From an uncultured Duncaniella sp. (lineage in GTDB: Bacteria > Bacteroidota > Bacteroidia > Bacteroidales > Muribaculaceae), in NCBI RefSeq assembly GCF_910578445.1, contig NZ_CAJTQC010000009.1:47135-99426 (forward strand): a DNA stretch of 52,292 nucleotides, written 5' to 3'. The notes below the pieces were generated by a model that saw only the letters and a list, made by a program, of their open reading frames with translations, was not told the DNA's origin and searched no databases. Position numbers and translations under genes: made by a program. This document shows positions 25,843 to 33,781 of this stretch, in pieces; within the stretch, counting starts at the first letter, position 1; every line of letters starts with the position of its first letter.

Positions 25843-26511
25843 TCAGTCGATGAAGCCTCGCAGCCGCAGGAATGTTTTTACAAGTTCTACGTTGTCCTCC
25901 ATACTGAGGATTGATGAATCAATTGTCATGTCATAGCTTTTGGCGTCGCCCCACGTCTTGTCGGTGAAAAAGTTGTAGTAGTCGGCGCGCCATTTGTTGG
26001 TTTTCCGTGCGATGGCCTCGGCTTTGACGGAGTCGATGGCGTCGTTGCGTTCCATAATGCGCTTTACGCATTCACCCATCGGTGCGTGGACAAAGATGTT
26101 GAGGCAGCGCGGGTGATTGCGGAGGATGTAGTCGGAACTGCGTCCCACTACGACAAACGATTTCTCCTGTGACGTATGGAGAAGAAATTCGCTGATGCTT
26201 TTGTAGAGTCCGTCATCGCTGATTGATGATGCGCCTGTGTAGTAGCACATCGGGGTCACTCCCATCGAGAAGCTGAAAAGCCCTTGGAGAAACGAGGGGA
26301 AGCGTTCGTCTTTCTTTTCGAAAAAATCAGGGTTAACGCCGGCATGTTTGGCTGATTCCACCAGCAGTTCCTTGTCGTAGTAGGCGATTCCGAGTGACTC
26401 TGCAAGAGCTTTTGCAAGAACCCGGCCACCGCTGCCGAACTGGCGTCCGACTGTGATTACGAATGGCTGATGTTGGCCGTGGGGCGATAGCATTGATTCG
26501 TCGTTTTTCAT
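25843..26511 (-). CDS. Cytidylate-kinase-like protein
   Basis: This 222-residue cytoplasmic P-loop kinase has the cytidylate kinase-like signature: FVITVGRQFGSGGRVLAKALAESLGIAYYDKELL near the N-terminus, with the glycine-rich loop GRQFGSGGR. It then has SFVVVGRSSDYIL, a typical mid-domain strand, and IFVHAPMGECVKRIMER, a lid region with arginines. These proteins may phosphorylate CMP/dCMP or a related substrate; the paralogue group is not characterised in detail. I start at ATG 26511, 11 bp after the EEP stop; a longer frame overlapping the nuclease gene is less likely. Its place inside an export/uptake operon hints at nucleotide salvage. Confidence 0.82.
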   Translation of the reverse strand: MKNDESMLSPHGQHQPFVITVGRQFGSGGRVLAKALAESLGIAYYDKELLVESAKHAGVNPDFFEKKDERFPSFLQGLFSFSMGVTPMCYYTGASSISDDGLYKSISEFLLHTSQEKSFVVVGRSSDYILRNHPRCLNIFVHAPMGECVKRIMERNDAIDSVKAEAIARKTNKWRADYYNFFTDKTWGDAKSYDMTIDSSILSMEDNVELVKTFLRLRGFID

Positions 26512-26522
26512 CTGACAGCCTT

Positions 26523-27566
26523 TTAGTTTCGTGCTTTGTGTAGGAAAATGATGGTGGGGAAGTGGTCGGAATAGCCGTTGAGCCATGCTCCGCCGGCGAA
26601 TGTGCGTTTCGGATATCCTTGGCGCTGTCCCTCGGTGTCAAAGAGGAAATCGAAATTGTTGACCTTGCATGAGCTGTATTGCAGCGGTCCGTGGTTGTGT
26701 TTTAGCAGTGTCCCCGACACGATTATCTGGTCGAAGAGATTCCACTGGCTTTTGTAGGCCAGAGTGCCGATGCCCTTGTCGAGCACACGCCACCAAGGGT
26801 TGAAGAATCCGTGGGGCTCAACCTTGTCCTGATCACGCTTTGCACCGAGTGCGACCGCACACGATTTGTCCTGCGGGTCGTCGTTGAGGTCGCCCATCAC
26901 GATCACACCCTGATTGGGGCGGATGGCCCAGAGGGAGTCGGCGATATGTTTTGAAAGTTCTCCCGCAGCTTCGCGCAGATAGCTCGAACGTTCCTGACCT
27001 CCGAGGCGCGACGGCCAGTGGTTGACGATTACGCTCAGGGTGTCTCCTCCGAGTATGCCGGTGACACACATCTGGTCGCGGGTGCGGAAGTTGGGGTTGT
27101 CAGGGATTACGAGTGTATGGTTGGTGACATCGAGCACTTTGAACAGGCGTGGATTGTAGAGAAGTCCGACGTCGACGCCACGGCGGTCGGGCGAATCGTG
27201 GTGGACCACCTGCAGACGCCATTGTTTGATGTCTTTCGCGCGCACGAGGTCGTCGAGCACGGATTTGTTTTCAATCTCCGACACGCCTATGATGGCGGGT
27301 CCCATAGGTGTGTTTTTTGTGGCCATCTTTGAGATACAATAGGCGAGATTGTTGATTTTGCTCCAGTATTTCTCGCTGTTCCATTGGCGTGAGCCCTGAG
27401 GGGAGAACTCAAGGTCATACTTGCCGTTGTTGTTGATTGTGTCAAAGAGGTTTTCGAGGTTGTAGAAGGCCACACCGAACACGAGTGGCTGGCGGGGATC
27501 GGACTGGGCCGACACGCCAAGCGCCGTCAGCAGCGCCAATAGCGGTAAAAGCAGAATCCTCTTCAT
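26523..27566 (-). CDS. Exported endonuclease/exonuclease/phosphatase (EEP) family protein
   Basis: This 347-residue EEP-fold hydrolase (DNase I/exonuclease III-like) has a signal peptide (MKRILLLPLLALLTALGVSA). Catalytic motifs occur in order: YNLENLFD (about 32-39), GVSEIENKSVL with the metal-binding Glu (about 95-105), VNHWPSRLGG (about 180), GDLNDDP (about 225) and the closing GYSDHFP. It is therefore an exported, metal-dependent phosphodiesterase, most likely a nuclease; lipid or sugar phosphatases also share this fold. It is first in the minus-strand locus with the kinase-like gene, TonB receptor and DUF5689 lipoproteins, which fits degrading nucleic acid outside the cell before uptake. 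Confidence 0.85.
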   Translation of the reverse strand: MKRILLLPLLALLTALGVSAQSDPRQPLVFGVAFYNLENLFDTINNNGKYDLEFSPQGSRQWNSEKYWSKINNLAYCISKMATKNTPMGPAIIGVSEIENKSVLDDLVRAKDIKQWRLQVVHHDSPDRRGVDVGLLYNPRLFKVLDVTNHTLVIPDNPNFRTRDQMCVTGILGGDTLSVIVNHWPSRLGGQERSSYLREAAGELSKHIADSLWAIRPNQGVIVMGDLNDDPQDKSCAVALGAKRDQDKVEPHGFFNPWWRVLDKGIGTLAYKSQWNLFDQIIVSGTLLKHNHGPLQYSSCKVNNFDFLFDTEGQRQGYPKRTFAGGAWLNGYSDHFPTIIFLHKARN

Positions 27567-27928
27567 GCGAAATAATTAAGTTGAGAATAAGAATATGTAA
27601 TAGACAAAACAGGTGTGTCAGACAGTCGCGGACAGCCGTGGCACACAATCACGCCGTAAATGTAGTGAAAATTTTGATTCACGCCCAATTTTTAACATTA
27701 AACTTACGTCTTGCGATGTGTTAAATTTTTCGCGCATAAGTTTTTGTCCGGTTGGGACTTTCATTTATAGCGGCTTTACCGTAATAATGGTAATACATTC
27801 TGCGATTTAGTTCATTGACATTTGGCGGAAAAGTAATATATTTGCGATATTGAACCCAAGGTCGATATCTTGTCGATTTTTATGGCGTCAGATACGGAAA
27901 CCAATCATTCACACAATAATTACATTTT
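27567..27928. other. 362-bp divergent intergenic region
   Basis: It separates the EEP locus (minus) from the iron-sulphur operon (plus). A weak minus-strand box TACATTTA (27657-27664) may serve the EEP gene. The strong plus-strand promoter lies at 27815-27844. No further gene is supported. Confidence 0.55.
27815..27844 (+). promoter_or_regulatory. Promoter of the iron-sulphur/AKR operon
   Basis: TTG (27815-27817), 19 bases, TATATTTG (27837-27844). The predicted leader to ATG 27929 is about 80 nt. Confidence 0.6.
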
Positions 27929-29428
27929 ATGCTTCGTAGAATCCGACAGACTGTGGCGTTTGTCGTAATCGTGCTGATAACGCTGCTTTTCCTTGACTTT
28001 ACAGGCTCGGTCCACGCTTGGTTCGGATGGCTGGCCAAAGTCCAGTTTCTCCCGGCATTGCTTGCTCTCAACCTCGGGGTCATCATCGGGCTGATAGTGC
28101 TAACACTTGTGTTCGGCCGTCTCTATTGTTCGGTCGTCTGTCCGCTTGGCATCATGCAGGACGGTTTCGCCCGTCTGGGAAGGATGGCCAAGAAAAACCG
28201 CTACCGCTATTCTCCTGCTAAAAATGTGCTCCGCTATGTGATGCTGGCCGTCATGGTGCTTGCCGTCATCCTCGGTGTCGGGTCGCTTGTGGCTATTCTT
28301 GCCCCCTATAGTGCCTATGGCCGTATAGTCCAGAGTCTCTTTGCCCCTGTCTGGCAGTGGGCCAACAATCAGCTTGCCGACTGGGCGGCCTCACGCGACA
28401 GCTATGCTTTCTATTCCATTGACCTCTGGATGCGTGGGTCGGTGACCCTCATCGTGGGGGCTCTCACGCTTGCCGTTCTCGCCGTGCTTGCATGGCGCAA
28501 TGGCCGCACATACTGTAACACCATCTGTCCTGTCGGGACTGTCCTCGGCTTTTTCGCCCGTTTTGCGTGGCTCAGGCCTGTAATCGACACTTCGAAGTGT
28601 AACGGCTGCGGTCTCTGTGCGCGCAACTGCAAGGCTGCCTGCATCGACAGCAAGAACCATTCGATTGACTATTCGCGCTGTGTCGACTGCATGGACTGTC
28701 TCGACAAGTGTCATCGCGGTGCGATTTCCTATACTCACCTCCGTCCCGCACTGAAGCCTGACAGTGTGAAGACCGACGCAAAGACCGGTGACAAGGCCGA
28801 CACCTCGCGCCGTCAGTTTCTCGGTGCTACGGCGACGGTTGCCGTCGCTGCCGTGGCAAGCGCGCAGGAAAAGACTGTCGACGGCGGTCTCGCCGTGATT
28901 GCCGATAAAAAAATACCGGCGCGCCGCACCCGTATCGTGCCTCCCGGTGCTGTCAGCCTCCGCAACATGGCCTCGCATTGCACCGCTTGCCAGCTATGTG
29001 TCTCGGTCTGCCCCAACGGAGTGCTGCGTCCGTCGACCGACCTGCTGACGCTCATGCAACCCGAATCGTCCTACGAGCGCGGATATTGCCGTCCGGAGTG
29101 CACGAAGTGTTCCGATGTCTGTCCGGCCGGGGCTATCCGTCCGATTTCCGTGGCCGATAAATCATCCGTGCAGATCGGCCATGCAGTGTGGGTGCGTGAA
29201 AACTGCATCCCGCTCACCGACGGTGTCGAGTGTGGCAACTGTGCCCGTCACTGCCCGGTGGGTGCTATAACGATGGTGGCATCCGATCCTTCTGCCGACG
29301 GTTCGCGCAAGATTCCTGTGGTCAACACTGAGCGCTGCATCGGATGTGGCGCGTGCGAGAATCTATGTCCGTCGCGTCCCTTCAGCGCAATCTACGTCGA
29401 GGGCCATGAGGTCCACCGAACCATTTAA
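27929..29428 (+). CDS. NapH-NapG-like 4Fe-4S fusion protein
   Basis: This 499-residue membrane-bound electron-transfer protein has an N-terminal half that resembles NapH. Membrane segments lie near 8-25, 41-63, 102-125 and 172-188. CysxxxCysPro motifs at C67/C71 and C196/C200 follow membrane segments, and two clusters lie at C224-C234 and C251-C261. Residues 293-312 (SRRQFLGATATVAVAAVASA) look like a Tat signal embedded in the middle. After it comes a NapG-like part with four more Cys-rich cluster motifs (351-361, 387-398, 435-442, 470-480). The expected role is passing electrons from menaquinol to a periplasmic partner. It is first in an operon with the Tat-exported AKR 13 bp downstream. Confidence 0.85.
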   Translation: MLRRIRQTVAFVVIVLITLLFLDFTGSVHAWFGWLAKVQFLPALLALNLGVIIGLIVLTLVFGRLYCSVVCPLGIMQDGFARLGRMAKKNRYRYSPAKNVLRYVMLAVMVLAVILGVGSLVAILAPYSAYGRIVQSLFAPVWQWANNQLADWAASRDSYAFYSIDLWMRGSVTLIVGALTLAVLAVLAWRNGRTYCNTICPVGTVLGFFARFAWLRPVIDTSKCNGCGLCARNCKAACIDSKNHSIDYSRCVDCMDCLDKCHRGAISYTHLRPALKPDSVKTDAKTGDKADTSRRQFLGATATVAVAAVASAQEKTVDGGLAVIADKKIPARRTRIVPPGAVSLRNMASHCTACQLCVSVCPNGVLRPSTDLLTLMQPESSYERGYCRPECTKCSDVCPAGAIRPISVADKSSVQIGHAVWVRENCIPLTDGVECGNCARHCPVGAITMVASDPSADGSRKIPVVNTERCIGCGACENLCPSRPFSAIYVEGHEVHRTI

Positions 29429-29441
29429 TAAAATCAGAACT

Positions 29442-30854
29442 ATGAAACATGAAGATAAAAAGGGTTTGAACCGCCGCGATTTCCTGAAGCGTCTGGGCGC
29501 CGGTGCGTCAGTGCTTGGCGTTGGACTTGTCGGCTGTGATTCAAAAAACAATGCCGTGACCGGCAGTCAGACCGCTCTCCCCGACATCCCTACCGATAAA
29601 ATGGAATACCGTACAAATCCGAAGACAGGCGAAAAAGTGTCGCTTCTCGGATATGGCTGCATGCGGTGGCCGACAATCAGTGTGGAGGGGGGAGGCGATA
29701 AGACCGACGATATTGATCAGGAGATGGTCAACCGTCTTGTCGACACCGCGATTTCGCATGGCGTTAACTACTTCGACACGTCGCCTGCCTACTGCAAGGG
29801 GCGTTCGGAGCGTGCCACCGGCATAGCGCTCAAGCGTCATCCGCGTGAGAGCTTCTATGTCGCCACTAAACTTTCAAATTTCTCGCCATCGACATGGAGC
29901 AGGAAAGCTTCGCTCGACATGTATCACAATTCCTTCAAGGAGCTGCAGGTCGACTATATCGACTATCTTCTGCTCCACGGCATCGGCATGGGCGACGACG
30001 GTATGGAGGCGCTCCGCGGCCGTTATATCGACAACGGTGTGCTCGACTATCTGCTCAAGGAGCGCGAGGCGGGGCGCATCCGCAATCTTGGATTCTCCTA
30101 CCACGGCGACATAGCCGTGTTCGACTATCTGCTGTCGAAACATGACGAATACAAATGGGATTTCGTGCATATTCAGCTCAATTATCTTGACTGGAAGCAT
30201 GCCAAGGAAATAAATCCGCGCAACACCAACGCCGAGTATCTATATGGCGAGCTTGCCAAGCGAGGCATTCCTGCCATCATCATGGAGCCGCTTCTCGGAG
30301 GCCGTCTCTCGAAGCTCCACGACCATGTCGTGGCGCGTCTGAAGCAGGCCGAACCCGACCGTAGCGTGGCTTCGTGGGCATTCCGTTTCGCCGGGACTCA
30401 TCCGGGGGTGCTGACCGTGCTCAGCGGTATGACATACATGGAGCATCTTGAGGACAATCTGCGCACCTATGCTCCGTTCAAGCCGCTTACCGACGATGAA
30501 ATGCAGTTTCTCTACGACACTGCCGACCTGATGATGCAATATCCCACCATTCCCTGCAATGACTGCAAGTATTGCATGCCGTGTCCCTACGGTCTCGACA
30601 TTCCGGCCATATTGCTTCATTATAATAAATGTGTCAACGAAGGAAATATTCCTTCAAGCCGCGATGGGGATGAATACCGCCGTGCGCGCCGAGCCTTCCT
30701 CGTGGGCTACGACCGTTCCGTCCCCCGTCTGCGTCAGGCGAGCCACTGCATCGGCTGTAACCAGTGTGGCCCTCACTGTCCGCAGTCGATTGACATTCCC
30801 GCCGAACTCCACCGTATCGACGCTTTTGTCGAGCAGCTTAAACAGAACGGCTGA
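29442..30854 (+). CDS. Tat-exported aldo/keto reductase with C-terminal ferredoxin motifs
   Basis: This 470-residue oxidoreductase has a twin-arginine signal NRRDFLKRLGAG (R11-R12) with a lipobox-like Cys32 (GLVGC). The AKR barrel follows, and the catalytic tetrad can be placed at Asp112 (YFDTSP), Tyr117, Lys143 (ATKLS) and His179 (LLLHG). The C-terminus holds two Cys clusters, CNDCKYCMPCPYG and CIGCNQCGPHCP, typical of 2[4Fe-4S] AKR variants. If exported folded, it would act in the periplasm, where NADPH is absent, so electrons may come through the fused NapGH-like protein encoded upstream. The substrate is unknown. The start at 29442 follows the upstream stop by 13 bp; its stop overlaps the next ATG. 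Confidence 0.88.
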   Translation: MKHEDKKGLNRRDFLKRLGAGASVLGVGLVGCDSKNNAVTGSQTALPDIPTDKMEYRTNPKTGEKVSLLGYGCMRWPTISVEGGGDKTDDIDQEMVNRLVDTAISHGVNYFDTSPAYCKGRSERATGIALKRHPRESFYVATKLSNFSPSTWSRKASLDMYHNSFKELQVDYIDYLLLHGIGMGDDGMEALRGRYIDNGVLDYLLKEREAGRIRNLGFSYHGDIAVFDYLLSKHDEYKWDFVHIQLNYLDWKHAKEINPRNTNAEYLYGELAKRGIPAIIMEPLLGGRLSKLHDHVVARLKQAEPDRSVASWAFRFAGTHPGVLTVLSGMTYMEHLEDNLRTYAPFKPLTDDEMQFLYDTADLMMQYPTIPCNDCKYCMPCPYGLDIPAILLHYNKCVNEGNIPSSRDGDEYRRARRAFLVGYDRSVPRLRQASHCIGCNQCGPHCPQSIDIPAELHRIDAFVEQLKQNG

Positions 30855-31291
30855 TGACTGCGCCCGAATCTCGTCAGGCGGCCATCGGCCGTCTGCATTC
30901 CGAGCGATGCTCGTGTGTGATAGTCAGTGGCGACAGCGTCACAGTCTGCCACGGGCGCGGGGTCAGCGACCTCTACAGGATTTATAGCTCGCAGCCCGAG
31001 GTGCTTTCCGGTGCTTTCATTGCCGACAAGGTGATAGGCAAGGGGGCGGCCGCCCTCATGATAGCCGGTGGCGTTGCCGGGGTCTACACCGACCTGATAA
31101 GCGTCCCGGCTCTCGAACTGTTTCGTTCGGTGGGCATCGAGCCTGAATTTGTCCGCTGTGTGCCAAACATCATCAACCGCACTGGCGACGGCATCTGTCC
31201 GGTCGAGACACTTTGCCGCGACTGCGCCTCCGCCTCGGAATGCCTACCGCTGATAGCGGATTTCATTGAAAAGATGAATTATAAACATTAA
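30854..31291 (+). CDS. DUF1893 family protein
   Basis: This 145-residue cytoplasmic protein begins inside the AKR stop codon (ATGA overlap), so it is translationally coupled. It matches the DUF1893 pattern: ERCSCVIVSGDSVTVCHGRGVSDLYRIYSSQPEVLSGAFIADKVIGKGAAALMIAGGV, with a cytidine-deaminase-like arrangement, then a Cys-rich C-terminal part (CVPNIINRTGDGICPVETLC-RDC). In known members the extra C-terminal cysteines suggest a metal or cluster site. The function of the family is not established. Confidence 0.82.
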   Translation: MTAPESRQAAIGRLHSERCSCVIVSGDSVTVCHGRGVSDLYRIYSSQPEVLSGAFIADKVIGKGAAALMIAGGVAGVYTDLISVPALELFRSVGIEPEFVRCVPNIINRTGDGICPVETLCRDCASASECLPLIADFIEKMNYKH

Positions 31292-31305
31292 AACTCCAAA
31301 TCATA

Positions 31306-31818
31306 ATGGACGCAACTCTACGACTCCACTCACTGTCATTCGGCAGTGTCCGCACTTATCTGACAGCCGCCTTGTTTGTCATAGGCAATATAGTTCTCCC
31401 GCAGCTCTTCCATCTTGTTCCGCAGGGTGGGGTGACGTGGCTGCCGATTTACTTCTTTACGCTTGTCGGCGCTTACAAATACGGCTGGCGTGTCGGACTG
31501 CTCACTGCGCTTACTTCGCCAGTGGTCAATTCTGTCCTTTTCGGGATGCCTCCGGTCGCGGCGCTTCCGGCTATCATGCTCAAGTCGGTGCTTCTCGCGC
31601 TCATTGCGGGCTGGACGGCCTCGCGTTTCAACAAGGCCGGTTTGCTGATGCTTGTGGCCGTCGTGCTCGGCTATCAGGTGGTCGGGACTCTGGGCGAATG
31701 GGTGATGAAAGCTGATTTCTATGCCGCCTGTCAGGATTTCCGCATCGGCATTCCCGGCATGATTCTCCAGATTATCGGCGGATGGATTATGATTAATTTC
31801 GTCATCCGTCGCAATTGA
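31306..31818 (+). CDS. ECF-transporter S-component-like membrane protein
   Basis: This 170-residue membrane protein has about five to six helices, with a short amphipathic N-terminus and a typical S-component pattern (TYLTAALFVIGNIVLPQLFHL, LPIYFFTLVGAYKYGWRVGLLTALTSPVVNSVLFG, GMILQIIGGWIMINFVI). These proteins bind a vitamin, cofactor precursor or metal and deliver it to an ECF module. No ECF A or T genes are in the window, so it would use a shared energising module encoded elsewhere. It is the last gene of the NapGH-AKR-DUF1893 operon, 14 bp after DUF1893, which suggests the operon also handles a small molecule. Confidence 0.78.
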   Translation: MDATLRLHSLSFGSVRTYLTAALFVIGNIVLPQLFHLVPQGGVTWLPIYFFTLVGAYKYGWRVGLLTALTSPVVNSVLFGMPPVAALPAIMLKSVLLALIAGWTASRFNKAGLLMLVAVVLGYQVVGTLGEWVMKADFYAACQDFRIGIPGMILQIIGGWIMINFVIRRN

Positions 31819-31917
31819 GCCTTCCCGATAGCCCAATCATCGGACAATCAGTGTGTTTGGTGAATAATCTGAAACAATTGTGGTGATTTGTGCAACAATA
31901 GTTGTCATGAGGGATAT

Positions 31918-31925
31918 TATTTTTG
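31918..31925 (+). promoter_or_regulatory. Promoter -7 box of the structured RNA candidate
   Basis: TATTTTTG followed by CA gives a start near 31930, right at the first paired bases of the RNA candidate. The -33 element is not clear. Confidence 0.5.
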
Positions 31926-31926
31926 C

Positions 31927-32075
31927 ATTGTTTCTCAGAAAAAGCTGTCCCTATAGTAAACTCTATTCAGATAGTTCCTTGAAAAAAAGATTGTATATTT
32001 CAATATCGGGGCAGATGGTGTGTGATATATCGTCTGCTCTTTAATTGGGACTTACTGTTTTTCTGTAGAAACAAT
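31927..32075 (+). ncRNA. Structured RNA candidate with 6S-like end pairing
   Basis: The two ends pair: ATTGTTTCT (31927-31935) with AGAAACAAT (32067-32075), then CAGAAAAA (31936-31943) with TTTTTCTG (32058-32065), then, after an internal loop, GTCCC (31947-31951) with GGGAC (32047-32051). The interior holds small hairpins at 31963-31974 and 32011-32037. A roughly 150-nt RNA with paired ends and a -7 box directly in front is the architecture of 6S-type RNA, and Bacteroidales 6S candidates (Bacteroidales-1) are of this size. I cannot confirm the family without a covariance search. No T-rich terminator follows, so the 3' end would be processed. Confidence 0.5.
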
Positions 32076-32285
32076 GGCATACATTATTGAGGTCAATATC
32101 ATGAATGACGGTTCACAGTTTATCATAAATTGTTTATAAACACACAGTCTTTCATACAAATTTGGCGAAATATTAACAGATGTTAATTGTATTGCAATAA
32201 GTTAGATGTAAGTGTTAATAACAAAGGCGATAAAATCGAGATTGTTAAAATAATGTTAATGTAATGATGTTTTTAAACATAAAAA
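32076..32285. other. A/T-rich spacer between the two RNA candidates
   Basis: There is no gene here. It holds a run of TTAA-rich sequence and a short palindrome (tgtttataaaca, near 32130). Confidence 0.5.
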
Positions 32286-32316
32286 TTTGGAGTCTCACAA
32301 AAACTCCCTACCTTTG
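32286..32316 (+). promoter_or_regulatory. rRNA-like promoter of short RNA copy 4
   Basis: TTTG (32286-32289), 19 bases, TACCTTTG (32309-32316). The context aaaatttggag...tccctacctttgca is almost that of the rRNA P1 promoter at 51757-51788 (aaaatttggag...tcctacctttgca). Confidence 0.8.
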
Positions 32317-32321
32317 CATCA

Positions 32322-32386
32322 GTTTTTCATGGTATTAGATTTAAGGTAAGAAGATTATTCGTCGTGATGACGGATAATTTTTTTTA
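32322..32386 (+). ncRNA. Short RNA, copy 4 (dispersed)
   Basis: The core atggtattagatttaagg (32329-32346) is identical to the three copies at the left edge. The stem is different in sequence (ATTATTCGTC / GACGGATAAT) but the loop-proximal part GTCGTGATGAC is the same, and eight T/A bases follow. Here the MVLDLR frame stops at once (TAA). The predicted length is about 65 nt. Confidence 0.7.
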
Positions 32387-33114
32387 TACCTATATATAAT
32401 CTTTGTCTTGCCACACATATTGTAAATATCCCCCCTTGTCATCAGATGGTAAACCGATGTCCTGCCGGACATCTTGCCGGGTGTGGAGCATTGGCGGTAT
32501 GCCTGACCTATGTCGCAGAAGACACACCATGTGGTGAGGCCTTTTATGGATGAGTATCGCGACATGCTCAGGATGCGCGGTTTCTGCAATGACATTGAAA
32601 TTTTAGGAGAATAGTTATTTAACTATACTCTGTGCTGTTGTGCAACACCCACACCTGCAAAATATATGTTTTGCAGCATGTCTGACAGAAAACCACATAA
32701 ATTAAAAGGTATTTTAATTTTTTATTATTAAATTTGCAATTGCAGACCGCCTTGCAGAAGCCCCGGTCAAGGGTTATGTGGGAGGGTCGGCAGACATATA
32801 AAAAAAGCGTGTATCGGCGCTCTTTCTTGGCTCGTTGAAACTTCGCAACTTTCAGAATTAGTCAGGAATGTGGCAAACGGTAGATGCTCTGTGGATATAT
32901 GTATATTCCGCCAACGGCATGCGCGTGAGCGCACGCCATTGGTGTCTTTAGACATATTCTGCGTGAGGCTTCTGCATGTTTGCTCGTTCTACTAATTCGG
33001 GCAATGCGAAGGCCTCAGCGAGCAGAACGGGCAACAGGTACGGCTCTCACGCTTTTATTTTTACTAATACCATAAAGGCTGACGAGTGAGTCCGGAGGCA
33101 AACACATATTGATA
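32387..33114. other. Gene-poor region with repeat and relic sequences
   Basis: No intact gene is supported. It contains a palindromic element shared with 37246-37275, a 35-codon Cys-rich frame (32446-32553) that I do not trust, a GC-rich hairpin at 32917-32938, and a stretch at 32907-32949 that translates to VYSANGMRVSARHWCL, similar to the end of the BspA-like gene at 36967. Several inverted short repeats (tgctcgttct / agcgagcagaac) occur near 32980-33030. Confidence 0.5.
32904..32952 (+). pseudogene. Possible relic of a surface-protein C-terminus
   Basis: In one frame the DNA reads VYSANGMRVSA before a stop. The intact gene at 35584-37068 has VYSINGMRVAA at the same place in its C-terminal sorting-like domain. 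The match includes 15 identical bases (caacggcatgcgcgt). No other part of such a gene is recognisable around it, so this is a fragment at best. Confidence 0.35.
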
Positions 33115-33747
33115 ATGGCTTGCAGACCAGCTACACTAAAGCCGGTAAAGCCCGGGGGTGGCGGAAGAATCTGTGACTATCCCGCCGATATGACTCTGAC
33201 GGGGCTCATTGCATTTTACAACGACAACTTTGCTGCGTATCTGTCGGACGAAGCGCTTGACAGACTTTCCACCACTATTGATTTCATCTGTGGTAAAGAC
33301 AACGGCGGGGTTATTGATGGGGAGAAATATATCAAGGATTCCCACCAGCGGCGGATGACGGCCGCTACTGTCCGGGCGGCCTACGGCGCGCTCGATAGTC
33401 TTGACGCCCGGCAATTCAATGACTTTGAGGCTCTTGTTGAGGAGGTGGAAAGGCTGATAGGAGAGAAACGCGTCAAGGGCTTCGGACGCCTCGCGGTCTA
33501 TGATTTCGCCCTCCGCTACGGCCACAGCCACGGCATAAAGCCGAAAAAATTCGTCTATATTCAGCAGGGAGCGCGCGATGGGGCTCTTGGGCTGCGGGAA
33601 GCCGGATATCTGAGCTTTGCCAATAGTGACCGGAAGATACCCGTCGAGGCATTTCCCGCAGAACTGCGTGCGTTGGGGGCCATGCACATAGAGAATTTTT
33701 TATGCGACATGAAGAACTATCTCAGGGCACTTAAGAAACACAACTAA
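33115..33747 (+). CDS. Conserved-looking hypothetical protein (210 aa)
   Basis: This 210-residue soluble protein has no signal peptide or membrane helix. The first part (MTLTGLIAFYNDNFAAYLSDEALDRLSTTIDFICG) looks helical. The middle carries a motif RLAVYDFALRYGHSHGIKPKKFVYIQQGARDGALGL that resembles helix-hairpin-helix-containing hypothetical proteins common in Bacteroides, a resemblance I recall but cannot verify. ATG 33115 is used in preference to the TTG two codons earlier. It precedes two BspA-like genes by 34 bp, so it may be co-transcribed with them. No function is assigned. Confidence 0.7.
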   Translation: MACRPATLKPVKPGGGGRICDYPADMTLTGLIAFYNDNFAAYLSDEALDRLSTTIDFICGKDNGGVIDGEKYIKDSHQRRMTAATVRAAYGALDSLDARQFNDFEALVEEVERLIGEKRVKGFGRLAVYDFALRYGHSHGIKPKKFVYIQQGARDGALGLREAGYLSFANSDRKIPVEAFPAELRALGAMHIENFLCDMKNYLRALKKHN

Positions 33748-33781
33748 TACATTATATCAACTTAACACAATTAAAACAGCA

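Noticed and set aside
32446..32553. 35-codon Cys-rich frame (MVNRCPAGHLAGCG...)
   Set aside because: It overlaps the palindromic element shared with 37248, where the opposite strand also reads RCPAGH because of the palindrome, so the similarity is explained without coding.
32341..32595. 84-codon minus-strand frame
   Set aside because: It runs antisense to short RNA copy 4 and its terminator. The composition is not protein-like and no promoter is seen.
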